A DNA stretch of 64,000 nt from Muribaculaceae bacterium (GCA_017405965.1 JAFQZK010000038.1:1-64000), one strand, 5' to 3'; numbered from the stretch's first letter, positions 8,520 to 17,599 are shown. Numbers and translations: made by a program. The notes: generated by a model from the sequence alone, not told the origin.

Positions 8520-9146
8520 ATGAAAACAGAGATTGATCCTAAGACCACCGAGCGGGCACAATCTTTTGAGATATGGAAGAATGCTCCCATGCCCAAGGTT
8601 ACGTTAGTAAAGACTTTCGATGTGGGGCGTGTGGTGAGATTGAGTCGGCGAAAAGGATTGAAGCTGAACATGCTCATTTGTTGGTGCATCGCTCGAGCAG
8701 CGAAAGATCTCAAGGAGTTCTACATGCTGCCCATGGGAGAGCGCTACTTGAAGTATGACCGATTGGCCGTGAACGTGGTGGTGCCTGTCAAGAATGGAGG
8801 TGTCACACTCTGTGACATCCCGTTCTCGGACGACCTCAAGCAGTTCAATGATGATTATCTGCGTCTCACTCAGACGGTCCATGAAACAGGTGAACCTCAC
8901 AATTTGAGCGACGATAACATGGTTATCAGCACATCGGCTTTGCCTGACTGTGAGATTGACACTGTGGTGAGCATCTATTCTGAGGTTTTTAATACGCCAT
9001 TTCTCGCTTGGGGCAAGTACCGGCATAGACTCTTCAAGACAGTGCTCCCTATTTCGTTCCAGTTCCATCATGCACAGATGGATGGTTTAGAAGCAGCGCA
9101 TTTCTTCAATGGTTTACAAGCCGAATTTAAAACATTAAGCATCTAA
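8520..9146 (+). CDS. Chloramphenicol-acetyltransferase-like acyltransferase (CAT fold)
   Basis: About 208 residues with the CAT-family active-site motif FQFHHAQMDG near residue 183, in which the second His is the general base, and the N-terminal FEIWKNAPMPKVTLVKTFDV segment typical of the family. CAT-like proteins form trimers and acetylate small molecules with acetyl-CoA. Many Bacteroidetes members are not resistance proteins, so chloramphenicol is not implied. I prefer the ATG at 8520 (MKTEIDPK) over the one nine bases upstream. The gene sits between the two parts of the broken ardA remnant, so it may have arrived with an insertion. Confidence 0.8.
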   Translation: MKTEIDPKTTERAQSFEIWKNAPMPKVTLVKTFDVGRVVRLSRRKGLKLNMLICWCIARAAKDLKEFYMLPMGERYLKYDRLAVNVVVPVKNGGVTLCDIPFSDDLKQFNDDYLRLTQTVHETGEPHNLSDDNMVISTSALPDCEIDTVVSIYSEVFNTPFLAWGKYRHRLFKTVLPISFQFHHAQMDGLEAAHFFNGLQAEFKTLSI

Positions 9147-9378
9147 AAGACTGTACCTTAGCGCTTGTTGACTCCTTCAATCTCATGCAGATATCTTTAT
9201 CTCACGCAGATGAGATAAATTGCCTGAACATAACTCCGTTCAATTGATTGGTGACTCCGCTGAGCCTTAGCGCACCCATCGAGAAGGAGCCACGACCGTG
9301 CATGATACAGAACAATAGCCAAGTGTAAACCACTGGAAAAAAGGCTTGATCCTCAAAGAAAACACCTAAATTTGCAAC

Positions 9379-10191
9379 ATGAACAGAATCATTTCATTTA
9401 CAATATTGGTGATATTCACTTCACTGTTGTTTGGGGCCAACGCTCAAACAGAGTCAGACTTACTCGGTGTTTTTGGCGACAAGGCCTTGGAATTACAGGG
9501 CAAGAAGTTAAGGTATCGCGAAGTGCTAACCGCTCCTCAAGACACCGCTCAACCCATCTTGGTCATTTACCTGCATGGCGGCAGCGGCGGCGGGAGTGAC
9601 AACAAGAAACAGATGATGTCGCCTGCTGTGGGCAAGATTTATGATTACCTGAACGGGAACAACATCAAAGCCTATTACCTCGTGCCGCAATGCCCGGGCA
9701 ACGCTTCATGGAACGGAGATGCGCCACGACAGCGCAATCGTGGCGGTCGCCCATCGCCTGGTGAGCGTCGCCCTCGTGAGCCACAGCAATGCGAGGCCTA
9801 CAACAAATATGTCAAGGCTTTGGCCGACTACTATGTAAGAGAGTTCTGCGTCGATTCTACGCGCGTCTACGTTTTCGGTTCGTCGATGGGCGGTCAAGGC
9901 GTTTGGTATCTGCTTGCCGACTATCCGGGCTTTTTTGCCGCTGCCATGGTGGCCTCGGGAGGATATCGGGGATATAATGCTACACAATTGGCTCGTACTC
10001 CCATAATTTGTACACGAGGTACGTTAGAAACGAGGTATGAACAAGTGAAGCAATTGATCGATGACATCAACCTGTTCGGAGGCAATGCCGTCTTCCAGCT
10101 TTTGGAAGGGTTGGACCATCACGAAGCAACATCTGCAGCATTCACTCCCGAAAGGATTGAGTGGGTGTTGTCACACCGAAGAAAGCCATAA
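9379..10191 (+). CDS. Secreted alpha/beta hydrolase (esterase, PHB-depolymerase-like)
   Basis: The 270-residue product starts with a Sec signal peptide (MNRIISFTILVIFTSLLFGA, cleavage near NAQ). The oxyanion segment is YLHGGSGGG at about 64-72 and the nucleophile motif is GSSMGG with Ser169. A Pro/Arg/Gly-rich insert (about 116-135, RQRNRGGRPSPGERRP) is unusual and probably surface exposed. Its C-terminal LEGLDHHEATS may hold the catalytic His. A -7 box (TAAATTTG, 9367-9374) abuts the ATG, which implies a nearly leaderless transcript or a weaker upstream promoter. It shares the fold of the lipoprotein at 1992. Confidence 0.85.
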   Translation: MNRIISFTILVIFTSLLFGANAQTESDLLGVFGDKALELQGKKLRYREVLTAPQDTAQPILVIYLHGGSGGGSDNKKQMMSPAVGKIYDYLNGNNIKAYYLVPQCPGNASWNGDAPRQRNRGGRPSPGERRPREPQQCEAYNKYVKALADYYVREFCVDSTRVYVFGSSMGGQGVWYLLADYPGFFAAAMVASGGYRGYNATQLARTPIICTRGTLETRYEQVKQLIDDINLFGGNAVFQLLEGLDHHEATSAAFTPERIEWVLSHRRKP

Positions 10192-10322
10192 GTATCTATC
10201 TATTTAGACATGCAAGAAAAAGACAATCAAGGTTAATAATCCCTTAGAAGCTTGCAGATCTGGAGTTTTTTCCGTATTTTCGCATCCTAAAACGGAAGAT
10301 AACTAAAACGTTGAATATTAAT

Positions 10323-11204
10323 ATGAACAATCGCATCACAGAGGGCTATATGCCCTTTATGGGTTACCAGACCTACTATCGTATCGTAGGCAAACCTTCA
10401 GAGAAGGCTCCCTTGTTGCTGCTTCACGGCGGTCCGGGCAGTACACACAACTATTTCGAGGTGCTCGACAGCATCGCCGATACAGGTCGGCAAGTCATCT
10501 CATACGACCAGATCGGCTGCGGCAATTCTTATCTCGACGGGCATCCAGAACTGTGGACATTGAAGACGTGGATTGACGAACTCATCGCCATCCGCGAACA
10601 TCTTCATCTGGACGCTGTACACCTTCTCGGACAGTCGTGGGGCGCCATGCAGGCTATTGCGTATGCGATAGATCAGAAGCCTGCCGGCATCAAGTCGCTG
10701 ATTCTCTCTTCTGGTCATGCTTCCAGTTCGCTGTGGGCCAGTGAACAGCATCGGCTCATCAAGTATATGTCGGCAGAGGATCAGGAGGCCATCAGACGGG
10801 CAGAAGCTACAGGAAAATGGGATGATCCAGACTACTTGCGTGCCAACGAGCACTATTTTGAGCTTTACGTGACCAGCGTCGATGAACACTCGCCAGAGTG
10901 TCTCAGACGTCCGAAGCATGCTGGTTCAGAGGCTTACCTCTATGGTTGGGGCCCCAATGAGTATCAGCCGCTTGGCAGCCTGAAAGATTTTGAATATACC
11001 GACCAACTGAACCAGATATCCCAGCCGACACTGATTTGTAGCGGCACGCAGGATATCTGTACGCCCGTTGTCGCCGCCTCGCTCTACGAGCACATTCCTC
11101 ACAGCCGTTGGCATCTGTTCCGCCATTCCCGCCACATGTGTTTCGTGGATGCTCACGAGGAGTATTGCGAGGTGCTTACCGATTGGCTGCAAGAGAAGGA
11201 TTGA
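10323..11204 (+). CDS. Proline iminopeptidase-family hydrolase (peptidase S33)
   Basis: The product has about 293 residues with the S33 signature HGGPGSTHNYFE near the start, YDQIGCGNS, and the nucleophile elbow LLGQSWGAM. The C-terminus holds SGTQDICTP, likely the acidic residue, and HSRHMCFVD, likely the catalytic His. Family members remove N-terminal proline or hydrolyse amides. There is no signal peptide, so it is cytosolic. I start it at ATG 10323 (MNNRITEGYMPF) rather than at an upstream TTG. Confidence 0.88.
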   Translation: MNNRITEGYMPFMGYQTYYRIVGKPSEKAPLLLLHGGPGSTHNYFEVLDSIADTGRQVISYDQIGCGNSYLDGHPELWTLKTWIDELIAIREHLHLDAVHLLGQSWGAMQAIAYAIDQKPAGIKSLILSSGHASSSLWASEQHRLIKYMSAEDQEAIRRAEATGKWDDPDYLRANEHYFELYVTSVDEHSPECLRRPKHAGSEAYLYGWGPNEYQPLGSLKDFEYTDQLNQISQPTLICSGTQDICTPVVAASLYEHIPHSRWHLFRHSRHMCFVDAHEEYCEVLTDWLQEKD

Positions 11205-11355
11205 GGTCTCGTAAGGCTTATGCCCGTCGGACTAATACGGCATCGACCACTTCGACATGGACGAACTCACAACCATCAGACAATACAAACGGACACTATA
11301 GTCATATCAGGTAAATAGCGAAAAGGTCAAGGACCAATACTATTTTGTTCTAAAT

Positions 11356-11575
11356 CACAAGGCGCAACGTCAGCCACGGCTGGCGATGCGCCTTGATTTA
11401 ATGTTCAATTTCATGACGTGATTGACCTAGGGATTACATTCGCTTAGGTCACGGGGTTGTATTCGGCTGTTTCACGCTCCGCACTTCAACCAGCCAGTGC
11501 AGCCGGCTGGTTGAAGTGCATCCGTTACAGCCTCATGCCGCTGGGCGACTTCGCCCGCGAAAGTAAGATGTGGAC
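11356..11575. repeat. Dispersed repeat R1, near full copy
   Basis: About 220 bases align with 59275-59490, starting CACAAGGCGCAACGTC and including TTTAATGTTCAATTTCATGA and TTCACGCTCCGCACTTCAAC. It contains an inverted repeat (GGCGCAACGTC..GGCGATGCGCC) and AACCAGCC..GGCTGGTT. No reading frame is conserved between copies. Function unknown. The rest of the 11205-11682 gap holds nothing I can name. Confidence 0.7.
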
Positions 11576-11682
11576 TGAAAAGCAATATTCTTTGAGCCAA
11601 ATAGAAAAGTTAGCGTGACTGGACAGTTGTAATTTTGCAACCAGAAAACATTTGTTCATTCACTAAATAATATCACGACAAG

Positions 11683-12066
11683 ATGAGAAGCAAGATTGAA
11701 GAGTACAATGCAGTGGTTGAGGCTGCAAGTAAGTTCACACAGAGCGTTGCCGAGGGCAATAGCAGGTATGCAAAAGAACTGTTCACCGAGGACGCCTGCC
11801 TGTTCGGTTTCCTGAACGGCAAGTTGGAGCGTGGCTCCATCGAGCAGTTCTATCACAACGTGGATACCGTGGGCGCAGGTGAGGAGTTCAAGACCCGCAT
11901 CGACGTGCTGGAACTGGAAGAGACGCTGGCCGTTGTCCGTGTGCTCGAAGAAGGGTGGGGCGGCTCGATCGACTTTACCGATGTTCTTCTGCTGCTCAAG
12001 ATCGACGGCGAGTGGAAGTGCGTGGCCAAGGCCTATAACCAGAACTCAAACACCATCACCAAGTAA
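11683..12066 (+). CDS. NTF2-like protein (lumazine-binding-like / SnoaL-type fold)
   Basis: The 127-residue protein shows the NTF2-like order: an N-terminal helix (YNAVVEAASKFTQSVAEGN), a middle loop (LFTEDACLFGFLNGKLERGSIEQFYHNV) and the C-terminal strands (LAVVRVLEEGW, DFTDVLLLLKIDGEWKCVAKAY). No signal peptide. Such proteins bind small hydrophobic ligands or act as small enzymes; nothing here fixes the role. It lies five bases upstream of a secreted paralogue, so they probably form an operon. Confidence 0.8.
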   Translation: MRSKIEEYNAVVEAASKFTQSVAEGNSRYAKELFTEDACLFGFLNGKLERGSIEQFYHNVDTVGAGEEFKTRIDVLELEETLAVVRVLEEGWGGSIDFTDVLLLLKIDGEWKCVAKAYNQNSNTITK

Positions 12067-12071
12067 TCAGC

Positions 12072-12515
12072 ATGGCAATCAAGCAAAAGATATTCATCGC
12101 CATCGCGTTTTGCCTCATGGCATTGAGCGCAACGGCACAAACAATGACAACAATGACAAATCACAGTGAAAAGGTGGCTGCAATCCTTAAAGCAGTGGAA
12201 CTTTATGCCGAGGCAGGCCGCAAGGCTAGCCGTGAAATCGGTCAGCAGGCGTTTACCGAGGCCGCAACGATGAGTTGGGTGGAAAACGGGATGATCACGA
12301 CCGTGCCCATTACAGCTCTCTATGACGCACTGGAGCAAACCGGTGAGGAAGAGGTGACCTATGAGGTCGTTGACGTGAACATCGCCGGCAACGTCGCTTT
12401 TGTGCGCATCGATTCCTGGTTCAGTAAACTCGCTTCGTTCAATGACATGTTCACCCTCGCACAGCAGGAGAACGGCGAGTGGAAGATCGTCAGCAAGATC
12501 TACAGCGTGAAATAA
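12072..12515 (+). CDS. Secreted NTF2-like protein
   Basis: The 147-residue product has a signal peptide (MAIKQKIFIAIAFCLMALSA, cut near TAQ) followed by an NTF2-like domain paralogous to the upstream gene: KVAAILKAVELYAEAGRKAS, MSWVENGMITTVPITALYDAL, AFVRIDSWFSKL and DMFTLAQQENGEWKIVSKIYSVK. The pair gives one cytosolic and one exported version of the same fold. Its ligand is unknown. Confidence 0.8.
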   Translation: MAIKQKIFIAIAFCLMALSATAQTMTTMTNHSEKVAAILKAVELYAEAGRKASREIGQQAFTEAATMSWVENGMITTVPITALYDALEQTGEEEVTYEVVDVNIAGNVAFVRIDSWFSKLASFNDMFTLAQQENGEWKIVSKIYSVK

Positions 12516-12597
12516 AAACCTACCGAAAAACGACTTGGTGTGCCGAAATGATTTGTATTTTTGCGCACCAGTTTTTATTTATATTATCACCTGAAGT

Positions 12598-13461
12598 ATG
12601 GCAAAGACAACGAAATTCCCCACAGCGCTCGTGTCTGGCGACTACACGGCCAGCTCCCTTGTGCTCGATGGCGGAGCGGTTATCGACCAGTGTATCGTCA
12701 CGGCAGGAGAGCGGGGCACATTTTTCCTGGAGCAGCATCTGCTCTATGTGGTGCTGGGAGGCGAGGTGACGCTGACCTGCGGTCGCAGGCAATGGACCGT
12801 GCGTAAGAACCAGATGATCCTGCTGCGCAAGTCCCAATCGGTGAACTACGAGAAACGCGGCGGTGAGGACACCGGCATGTTCGAGAGCCTGCTGTTTGCC
12901 ATCAATGACGACCTGCTCAAAGACTTCCTCACGTCCCAAAGTGTAATGGTACCGCCCATGACCGAGGAATTCGGCACCCAGGTCAGCCCGATGAGCGAGA
13001 AACTCGTTGCCTACTGCTGGAGCCTGTCCCCGTATTTCAACGACCCGTCCCAGGTCAACCCGGGTTTGCTGCGGCTGAAGGTGATGGAACTGCTTTATCT
13101 TGTCATGGACTGCTCGAAGAACATCTTCAGACAGATGCTGCAGCTGCGCCAGCCTGTCAAGACCGACATCCGCAGGGTCGTTGAGGAGAACTACACATCG
13201 CCAGTGTCGCTTGAGGACCTGGCATACCTGAGCGGCCGCAGTCTGTCAAGCTTCAAGCGCGACTTCAACCTCATTTACGGCTGCTCACCTGCAGGCTGGA
13301 TAAGGGAGCACCGACTGGTCAAGGCCAAAGAGATGCTCGCCTCATCCTCATTGTCGGTGGCCGATGTATGCTACTCCTTGGGCTTTGAAAATCCCACCCA
13401 TTTCTCACGCATCTTCAAGCAACGCTTCGGCTTCGCCCCATCAAGAGCGGCAGCCAATTGA
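12598..13461 (+). CDS. AraC-family transcriptional regulator
   Basis: The 287-residue protein has an N-terminal cupin-like sensor region (VIDQCIVTAGERGTFFLEQHLLYVVLGGEVTL) and a C-terminal AraC DNA-binding domain from about residue 195: VEENYTSPVSLEDLAYLSGR for the first helix-turn-helix and SLSVADVCYSLGFENPTHFS for the second, with FKQRFGFAPSRAA. A -7 box TATTTTTG lies at 12556-12563. It follows the NTF2-like pair on the same strand and may control them, but no operator can be pointed to. Confidence 0.9.
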   Translation: MAKTTKFPTALVSGDYTASSLVLDGGAVIDQCIVTAGERGTFFLEQHLLYVVLGGEVTLTCGRRQWTVRKNQMILLRKSQSVNYEKRGGEDTGMFESLLFAINDDLLKDFLTSQSVMVPPMTEEFGTQVSPMSEKLVAYCWSLSPYFNDPSQVNPGLLRLKVMELLYLVMDCSKNIFRQMLQLRQPVKTDIRRVVEENYTSPVSLEDLAYLSGRSLSSFKRDFNLIYGCSPAGWIREHRLVKAKEMLASSSLSVADVCYSLGFENPTHFSRIFKQRFGFAPSRAAAN

Positions 13462-13896
13462 ATCACCATCAGCAAATAAAAGAATACAAACATGCCGCTG
13501 GGCGAAGTCGCCCGGCGGCAATCACGCTGTTGATGTCGCTTGTGGATGAAATGTCTCTCAATCACAGCCCTTTTCTAAATGATATAAATAGGCGAGGGTA
13601 GGGAGAAAATAAACAGAGGCCGTTGAAAAATCAACGACCTCCGTCAACGTTGTGTCCAAGATGAGGACACAAGATTTGAAATGTTTTGTTTTGGATTGTT
13701 TAGCTTTGTCGTGGTAATGTTTTGTATAAACAACTGAAAAACAATTATTTAGCTTGTTATGAAAGGCTGTTATTTCTCGACAATGCAAAACAAAGGAAAT
13801 AACTTTTTTTTCAATTATATGGGGATTTATATGGGGATTTTTCTTGGCGGTTACGATTTGTTATATTATCTTTGCATCAAGAAAAGCACTTGAATT
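13462..13896. other. Left boundary region of the integrase island
   Basis: The region has an R1-like snippet (13491-13525, ATGCCGCTGGGCGA.GTCGCC), a hairpin with arms GAGGCCGTTG/CAACGACCTC (13616-13641), a second hairpin TGTGTCC/GGACACA (13651-13671), and AT-rich DNA ahead of the integrase. The integrase promoter has -7 TATCTTTG at 13867-13874 with a TTG 20 bases upstream. The attachment site is probably in this stretch, but I could not find a matching second copy. Confidence 0.45.
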
Positions 13897-15282
13897 ATGG
13901 CATACGAACTCTCTATCTCGAAAAAGGTGAACAACGAAGGACGCTCTGAGTTGCAGTTGCGTCTTCGCTTGGGTAAGGTTGACCAACAGGCCGCGACGCG
14001 GATCTTTGTCAATCCTCAACACGTGAGAACGGAACATTACTTAAGCAGTCGAGGCCGAAAGTCGAAACGACTCGTTCTTTCAGTCTCACGAACAAAGACA
14101 CCGGAAGTTGAACACACTGCCAAGATGAGAGGGCGCGTTGAGCAGTTAATGGAGTATGTTGACAGTCGCATCTCTGCTGATGGCATGGATAACATCTCCA
14201 AAGGCTGGCTGGCAATGCAAATCGACAGCTATTATAAGGCTCAACAAGAAGCCATGGCGGAGGGGAATAAGAAAGAGAACAAGCCTAGGAAACCTAAGGC
14301 TCCCTCGTTCTTTGACATCTATAACAACTTCATCTCAAGTCATGAGATCTCATTGAGTAGACAGCGCCATCTTAAAGTCATCTATCGAACTTTGATGCGT
14401 TTCGAATTGTATCGTCAATTACTCAACCCCAAGTTCAAACTGACTCTTGATGGCTTTGACGAGTTATTGCTACATGACCTTGAAGACTACATCAGGAATG
14501 AGCATGAGTTGCTCCTGCAGTTCCCGATGATTATCAAAGAGGTGCCTGAGAGCCGTTTCCCTGGGCAAAGGGGCCAAAACACGATCAATGGATTCTTCAA
14601 GAAACTCAAGACATTCTATATCTGGGCAATCAATGAGGGCTTGACCACCAACGACCCGTTCAGGCGGTTCAAGATCGCACAGGACGTCTATGGCTCGCCC
14701 TATTATATAAGCGTCGAAGAAAGGCGTCAGATCGAGAATGCCGACTTGAGTGACTGCCCGCGTCTTGAGGTGCAGCGCGACATCTTCGTGTTCCATTGCT
14801 GCATTGGCTGCCGAGTTAGCGACCTGCGGTCTTTGACAACAGCCAACGTCATCAATGGCGAAGTTCACTATATCGCACGCAAGACAAAAACTGGGCACCC
14901 CTTGACTATCAAGGTGCCCTTGAATCAGACGGCCCTTACGATATTGGAGCGGTATGCCGATCCAAACCGCAAGGCCTTATTGCCGTTTATCAGCGACCAG
15001 AAGTATAATGACGCTATTAAGGAGGTCTTTACACGCGCCGGAGTGACTCGCAATGTTGTTGTCCGCAACTCCCTCACCGGTGAGCAGGAGATACGCCCAA
15101 TCAACGAAATAGCGAGCAGCCACATGGCTCGTCGCACCTTCGTCGGCAACATCTACAAGAAGTTCAAAGACCAGTCTCTCGTCAGCGAGCTCAGTGGTCA
15201 CGCTCCTGGCAGCCGGGCCTTTGCCCGCTACCGTGAGGTTGACGAAGAGATGAAACGTGAGATGGTCTCTGCACTGGACTAA
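13897..15282 (+). CDS. Tyrosine recombinase / integrase
   Basis: The 461-residue integrase has an N-terminal arm-binding region, a SAM-like core-binding domain (about 130-235) and a C-terminal catalytic domain. Catalytic residues are visible: Arg in CIGCRVSDLRS (about 305), Lys in RKTKTGHPL, His-x-x-Arg in SSHMARRTF, His in LSGHAPGS and the Tyr nucleophile in FARYREVD (about 445). It resembles the large integrases of Bacteroidetes genomic islands. It should act in site-specific insertion and excision of the island that starts here. A strong hairpin terminator follows at 15284. Confidence 0.95.
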   Translation: MAYELSISKKVNNEGRSELQLRLRLGKVDQQAATRIFVNPQHVRTEHYLSSRGRKSKRLVLSVSRTKTPEVEHTAKMRGRVEQLMEYVDSRISADGMDNISKGWLAMQIDSYYKAQQEAMAEGNKKENKPRKPKAPSFFDIYNNFISSHEISLSRQRHLKVIYRTLMRFELYRQLLNPKFKLTLDGFDELLLHDLEDYIRNEHELLLQFPMIIKEVPESRFPGQRGQNTINGFFKKLKTFYIWAINEGLTTNDPFRRFKIAQDVYGSPYYISVEERRQIENADLSDCPRLEVQRDIFVFHCCIGCRVSDLRSLTTANVINGEVHYIARKTKTGHPLTIKVPLNQTALTILERYADPNRKALLPFISDQKYNDAIKEVFTRAGVTRNVVVRNSLTGEQEIRPINEIASSHMARRTFVGNIYKKFKDQSLVSELSGHAPGSRAFARYREVDEEMKREMVSALD

Positions 15283-15283
15283 C

Positions 15284-15311
15284 AAGCGACCCTTTGGGGG
15301 CTTGTGTTTTT
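15284..15311 (+). terminator. Rho-independent terminator after the integrase
   Basis: CAAGC and GGCTTG arms with inner CCC/GGG pairing form a hairpin followed by TGTTTTT. It sits directly after the integrase stop. Confidence 0.7.
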
Positions 15312-15345
15312 ACAGGCAAACGCACAACCATTGATGGATTTTGTG

Positions 15346-15521
15346 TATATTTGCCACGTCATTCCACAAGGAATGGCAAGACATCGTGGGTTTTACAGAA
15401 ACATTATGCACCTGTGTAAATCGAAAACTTAGGACCTTTTTGAATTGCTGGCAGGGCTGCATAGTGGTTCTCACCTTATAGGTGTGGACCGCTTTTGCGT
15501 CGTCAGCAAGGCTTCCTAAGT
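15346..15521 (+). ncRNA. Structured leader RNA upstream of the excisionase-like genes
   Basis: A -7 box TATATTTG (15346-15353) is followed by a leader of about 200 bases before the ATG at 15569. Three helices can be drawn: CCACG (15354-15358) with CGTGG (15385-15389) enclosing ATTCC/GGAAT; ACTTAGGA (15427-15434) with TCCTAAGT (15514-15521), a perfect 8-bp long-range pair; and inside it an 11-position arm 15466-15476 with 15480-15490 around a 3-base loop. This could be a regulatory leader or an independent small RNA. I do not recognise it as a known riboswitch. Confidence 0.5.
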
Positions 15522-15568
15522 GCCTCGGTTTATGATGCATCCGGTTCACACTTTTATTTTGCAATATT

Positions 15569-15913
15569 ATGAAGTACAATTTAGACACATTGATTGACGA
15601 ACATCCCAACGTCATCTTGCAAATCTCAGGTGAAGATTTGAGGGCTTTCGCCCATGAAATTCTTATTGGGGCCAAGGCAATCGCCAAGGCCGAAGTTGAG
15701 GCCGCTACTAAAAGCGACGAGTTATTAACCATCCAGGAAGTGTCCGAGCTATTAGAAGTATCAAAGATGACATTGCATCGCTGGGACCAGAATGGAATTC
15801 TCAGAAAGGTTTGGATCGGCGGTAAACGCCGCTATCGCAAGAGTGATATCGATCAACTGGTTGGCACGAAATTGAAAAGCCAACATTCAAAAGAATCGAA
15901 AATCGAGCTGTAA
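15569..15913 (+). CDS. Excisionase-type helix-turn-helix protein, copy 1
   Basis: The 114-residue protein has a MerR/excisionase-like DNA-binding domain (LLTIQEVSELLEVSKMTLHR, WDQNGILRKVWIGGKRRYRK) at about 51-100 and an N-terminal segment of about 45 residues (MKYNLDTLIDEHPNVILQIS) that is conserved in the next gene. It probably controls integrase directionality or transcription of the island. It has a long structured leader. Confidence 0.85.
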   Translation: MKYNLDTLIDEHPNVILQISGEDLRAFAHEILIGAKAIAKAEVEAATKSDELLTIQEVSELLEVSKMTLHRWDQNGILRKVWIGGKRRYRKSDIDQLVGTKLKSQHSKESKIEL

Positions 15914-15974
15914 TGCGATGGCCATAGATTCCTAACAAGCAACCGATTAGTCAAACATTTAATAGTATACTGTC

Positions 15975-16307
15975 ATGAGAACAGACTTAAATACAATTAT
16001 CAATGAGAATCCAAACCTCATTCTTCAAGTAACTGCAAGCGATCTTCGATATTTCCTTGATGATCTTATCTTCGAAATCAGGTCTATGACACTTGCTGAA
16101 GCAAAAGAAATCAAACGAGGTGACAGCTTGTTGACCATCAATGAGGCGGCAAAGATTCTGTCGGTCTCAAAGATGACCCTCTACCGTTGGGACAAAGCCG
16201 GTGTCCTCAAGAAAGTAGAGATCGGCGGCAAACGCCGATACCGAAAAACCGATGTGGAACGCCTGGTCGGATTCCGACTAGAAGAAGACGTCGACACTGA
16301 TATTTGA
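15975..16307 (+). CDS. Excisionase-type helix-turn-helix protein, copy 2
   Basis: The 110-residue product is a clear paralogue of the preceding one: an N-terminal segment (MRTDLNTIINENPNLILQVT) and the DNA-binding domain (LLTINEAAKILSVSKMTLYR, WDKAGVLKKVEIGGKRRYRK). The two probably arose by tandem duplication and may act as a heteromeric pair, one for excision and one for gene control. Confidence 0.85.
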   Translation: MRTDLNTIINENPNLILQVTASDLRYFLDDLIFEIRSMTLAEAKEIKRGDSLLTINEAAKILSVSKMTLYRWDKAGVLKKVEIGGKRRYRKTDVERLVGFRLEEDVDTDI

Positions 16308-16559
16308 GTAAGATGGTATAGTATGATAATCTCTTTCTATGATTTCCAAGCATTTATTGTAAACAAGACTGTATCTTCTTGAAATATGTCTTTTTGATGA
16401 GATTCTTGTTTTTTTTAAAAAAAAGTTGCTGATTATAAAAGAAATTTCGATATTTGCACATATTTTGCATTGTGTCTCTGCTAGAGTTTTTCTTATATTA
16501 TAATTGCGGAGAATCGATTGCAGGGTTTATAGAATCATTGGCTTTATTGGCTATATATT

Positions 16560-17357
16560 ATGGAAAAAATTTCAATAAAATTACACATTGATTTTGAAGA
16601 ATCAATAGATGTCAGATCTTTTACAGATTTGCTTGACAGCATTGATAAGCTTTTTTTGTATCAAGCGCTAAAATATGAGGAAGATATTTATAGTTTACAA
16701 GATTCATCAGAGGGTATAACCCCAAAATGCTTGGAGATAAGAGAAGTTAATAAAGGTAGTATAGAACTATGGATTTTTCTATCAACCATCTTGTCTGGCC
16801 TCCTTTCGGGTCTGCTGTCTAATGCCGCTTATGATGGCATAAAGAAATTCATCAATAAGCTTTCTAAAAAAGACTCCATAACGTTCTCTGACATTGATGA
16901 ACTTATAAGACATTTGCCCCCCGATGATCTTTTTGAAATTAGGAATATTTGTAAATCAATTTTGAATAGTAATATCAAAGAACTGAAATTTACTTTACCT
17001 AATGGCCCTAAGTTCAAGATTGATAGAAAGATCGCTAAATATATTCTTGATGAAATGTGGTACAGTGCTCATCATCAACGAGAAAGTGCTAAAACCAATT
17101 TTGCTCGTCGATTCCTAAGATATGTACGTATGAAAATATATCGGGATGAGTTTGGACGTATAAGTGGTTCCATCAACAAGAATAAGAGCTGTTACCCTGT
17201 GTTTTTTGCAAATGAAAGAATAAAAGATTTCATTTATGAACATATGAATAAGTTGCCTGAATTCTATGTTGAAATCGAAGATTATAGAGTTAATGGGAAA
17301 ACTAAGTATTATGAAATAAATGGGTTGTCAGATTACCATTACCCTAACATAATATAG
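16560..17357 (+). CDS. Unrecognised protein with a central membrane-like segment
   Basis: The 265-residue product has a hydrophilic N-terminus, then a hydrophobic stretch at about 71-92 (SIELWIFLSTILSGLLSGLL) and a basic, amphipathic second half ending HYPNII. It is AT-rich compared with the integrase. The N-terminal soluble part plus one membrane segment is a layout common among island effectors, but I know no homologue. It sits alone between the excisionase-like genes and a terminator, and may be an independent defence or toxin gene. Confidence 0.65.
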   Translation: MEKISIKLHIDFEESIDVRSFTDLLDSIDKLFLYQALKYEEDIYSLQDSSEGITPKCLEIREVNKGSIELWIFLSTILSGLLSGLLSNAAYDGIKKFINKLSKKDSITFSDIDELIRHLPPDDLFEIRNICKSILNSNIKELKFTLPNGPKFKIDRKIAKYILDEMWYSAHHQRESAKTNFARRFLRYVRMKIYRDEFGRISGSINKNKSCYPVFFANERIKDFIYEHMNKLPEFYVEIEDYRVNGKTKYYEINGLSDYHYPNII

Positions 17358-17398
17358 TCTTTGTTTGTCATTAAAATGCGCCAAATCCAACGATTATA

Positions 17399-17428
17399 AA
17401 GTCTCCTTTTGGAGGCTTTTGTTTTTGT
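17399..17428 (+). terminator. Terminator after the 265-residue gene
   Basis: AGTCTCC, loop TTTT, GGAGGCT, then TTTGTTTTTG form a typical hairpin and U-tract about 45 bases past the stop. Confidence 0.7.
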
Positions 17429-17557
17429 CCCTAAATTTGGTGAAGCCAGCCTTATAAGAAAACACATTATCAATTTTATGCTTTATTCCTGTTCGTAGTG
17501 CCTAAATATGGCACTCGTTTGGTCTATCTTTACAGCGCGCGAGCGAAGGTAAATTTT

Positions 17558-17586
17558 ATCATCATCTTTGATGATGATGCTTTTTT
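17558..17586 (+). terminator. Perfect 9-bp hairpin with U-tract
   Basis: ATCATCATC, loop TTT, GATGATGAT, then GCTTTTTT. It lies just before the restriction-block promoter and insulates it from upstream transcription. Confidence 0.65.
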
Positions 17587-17599
17587 CAAGAAAAATGAT

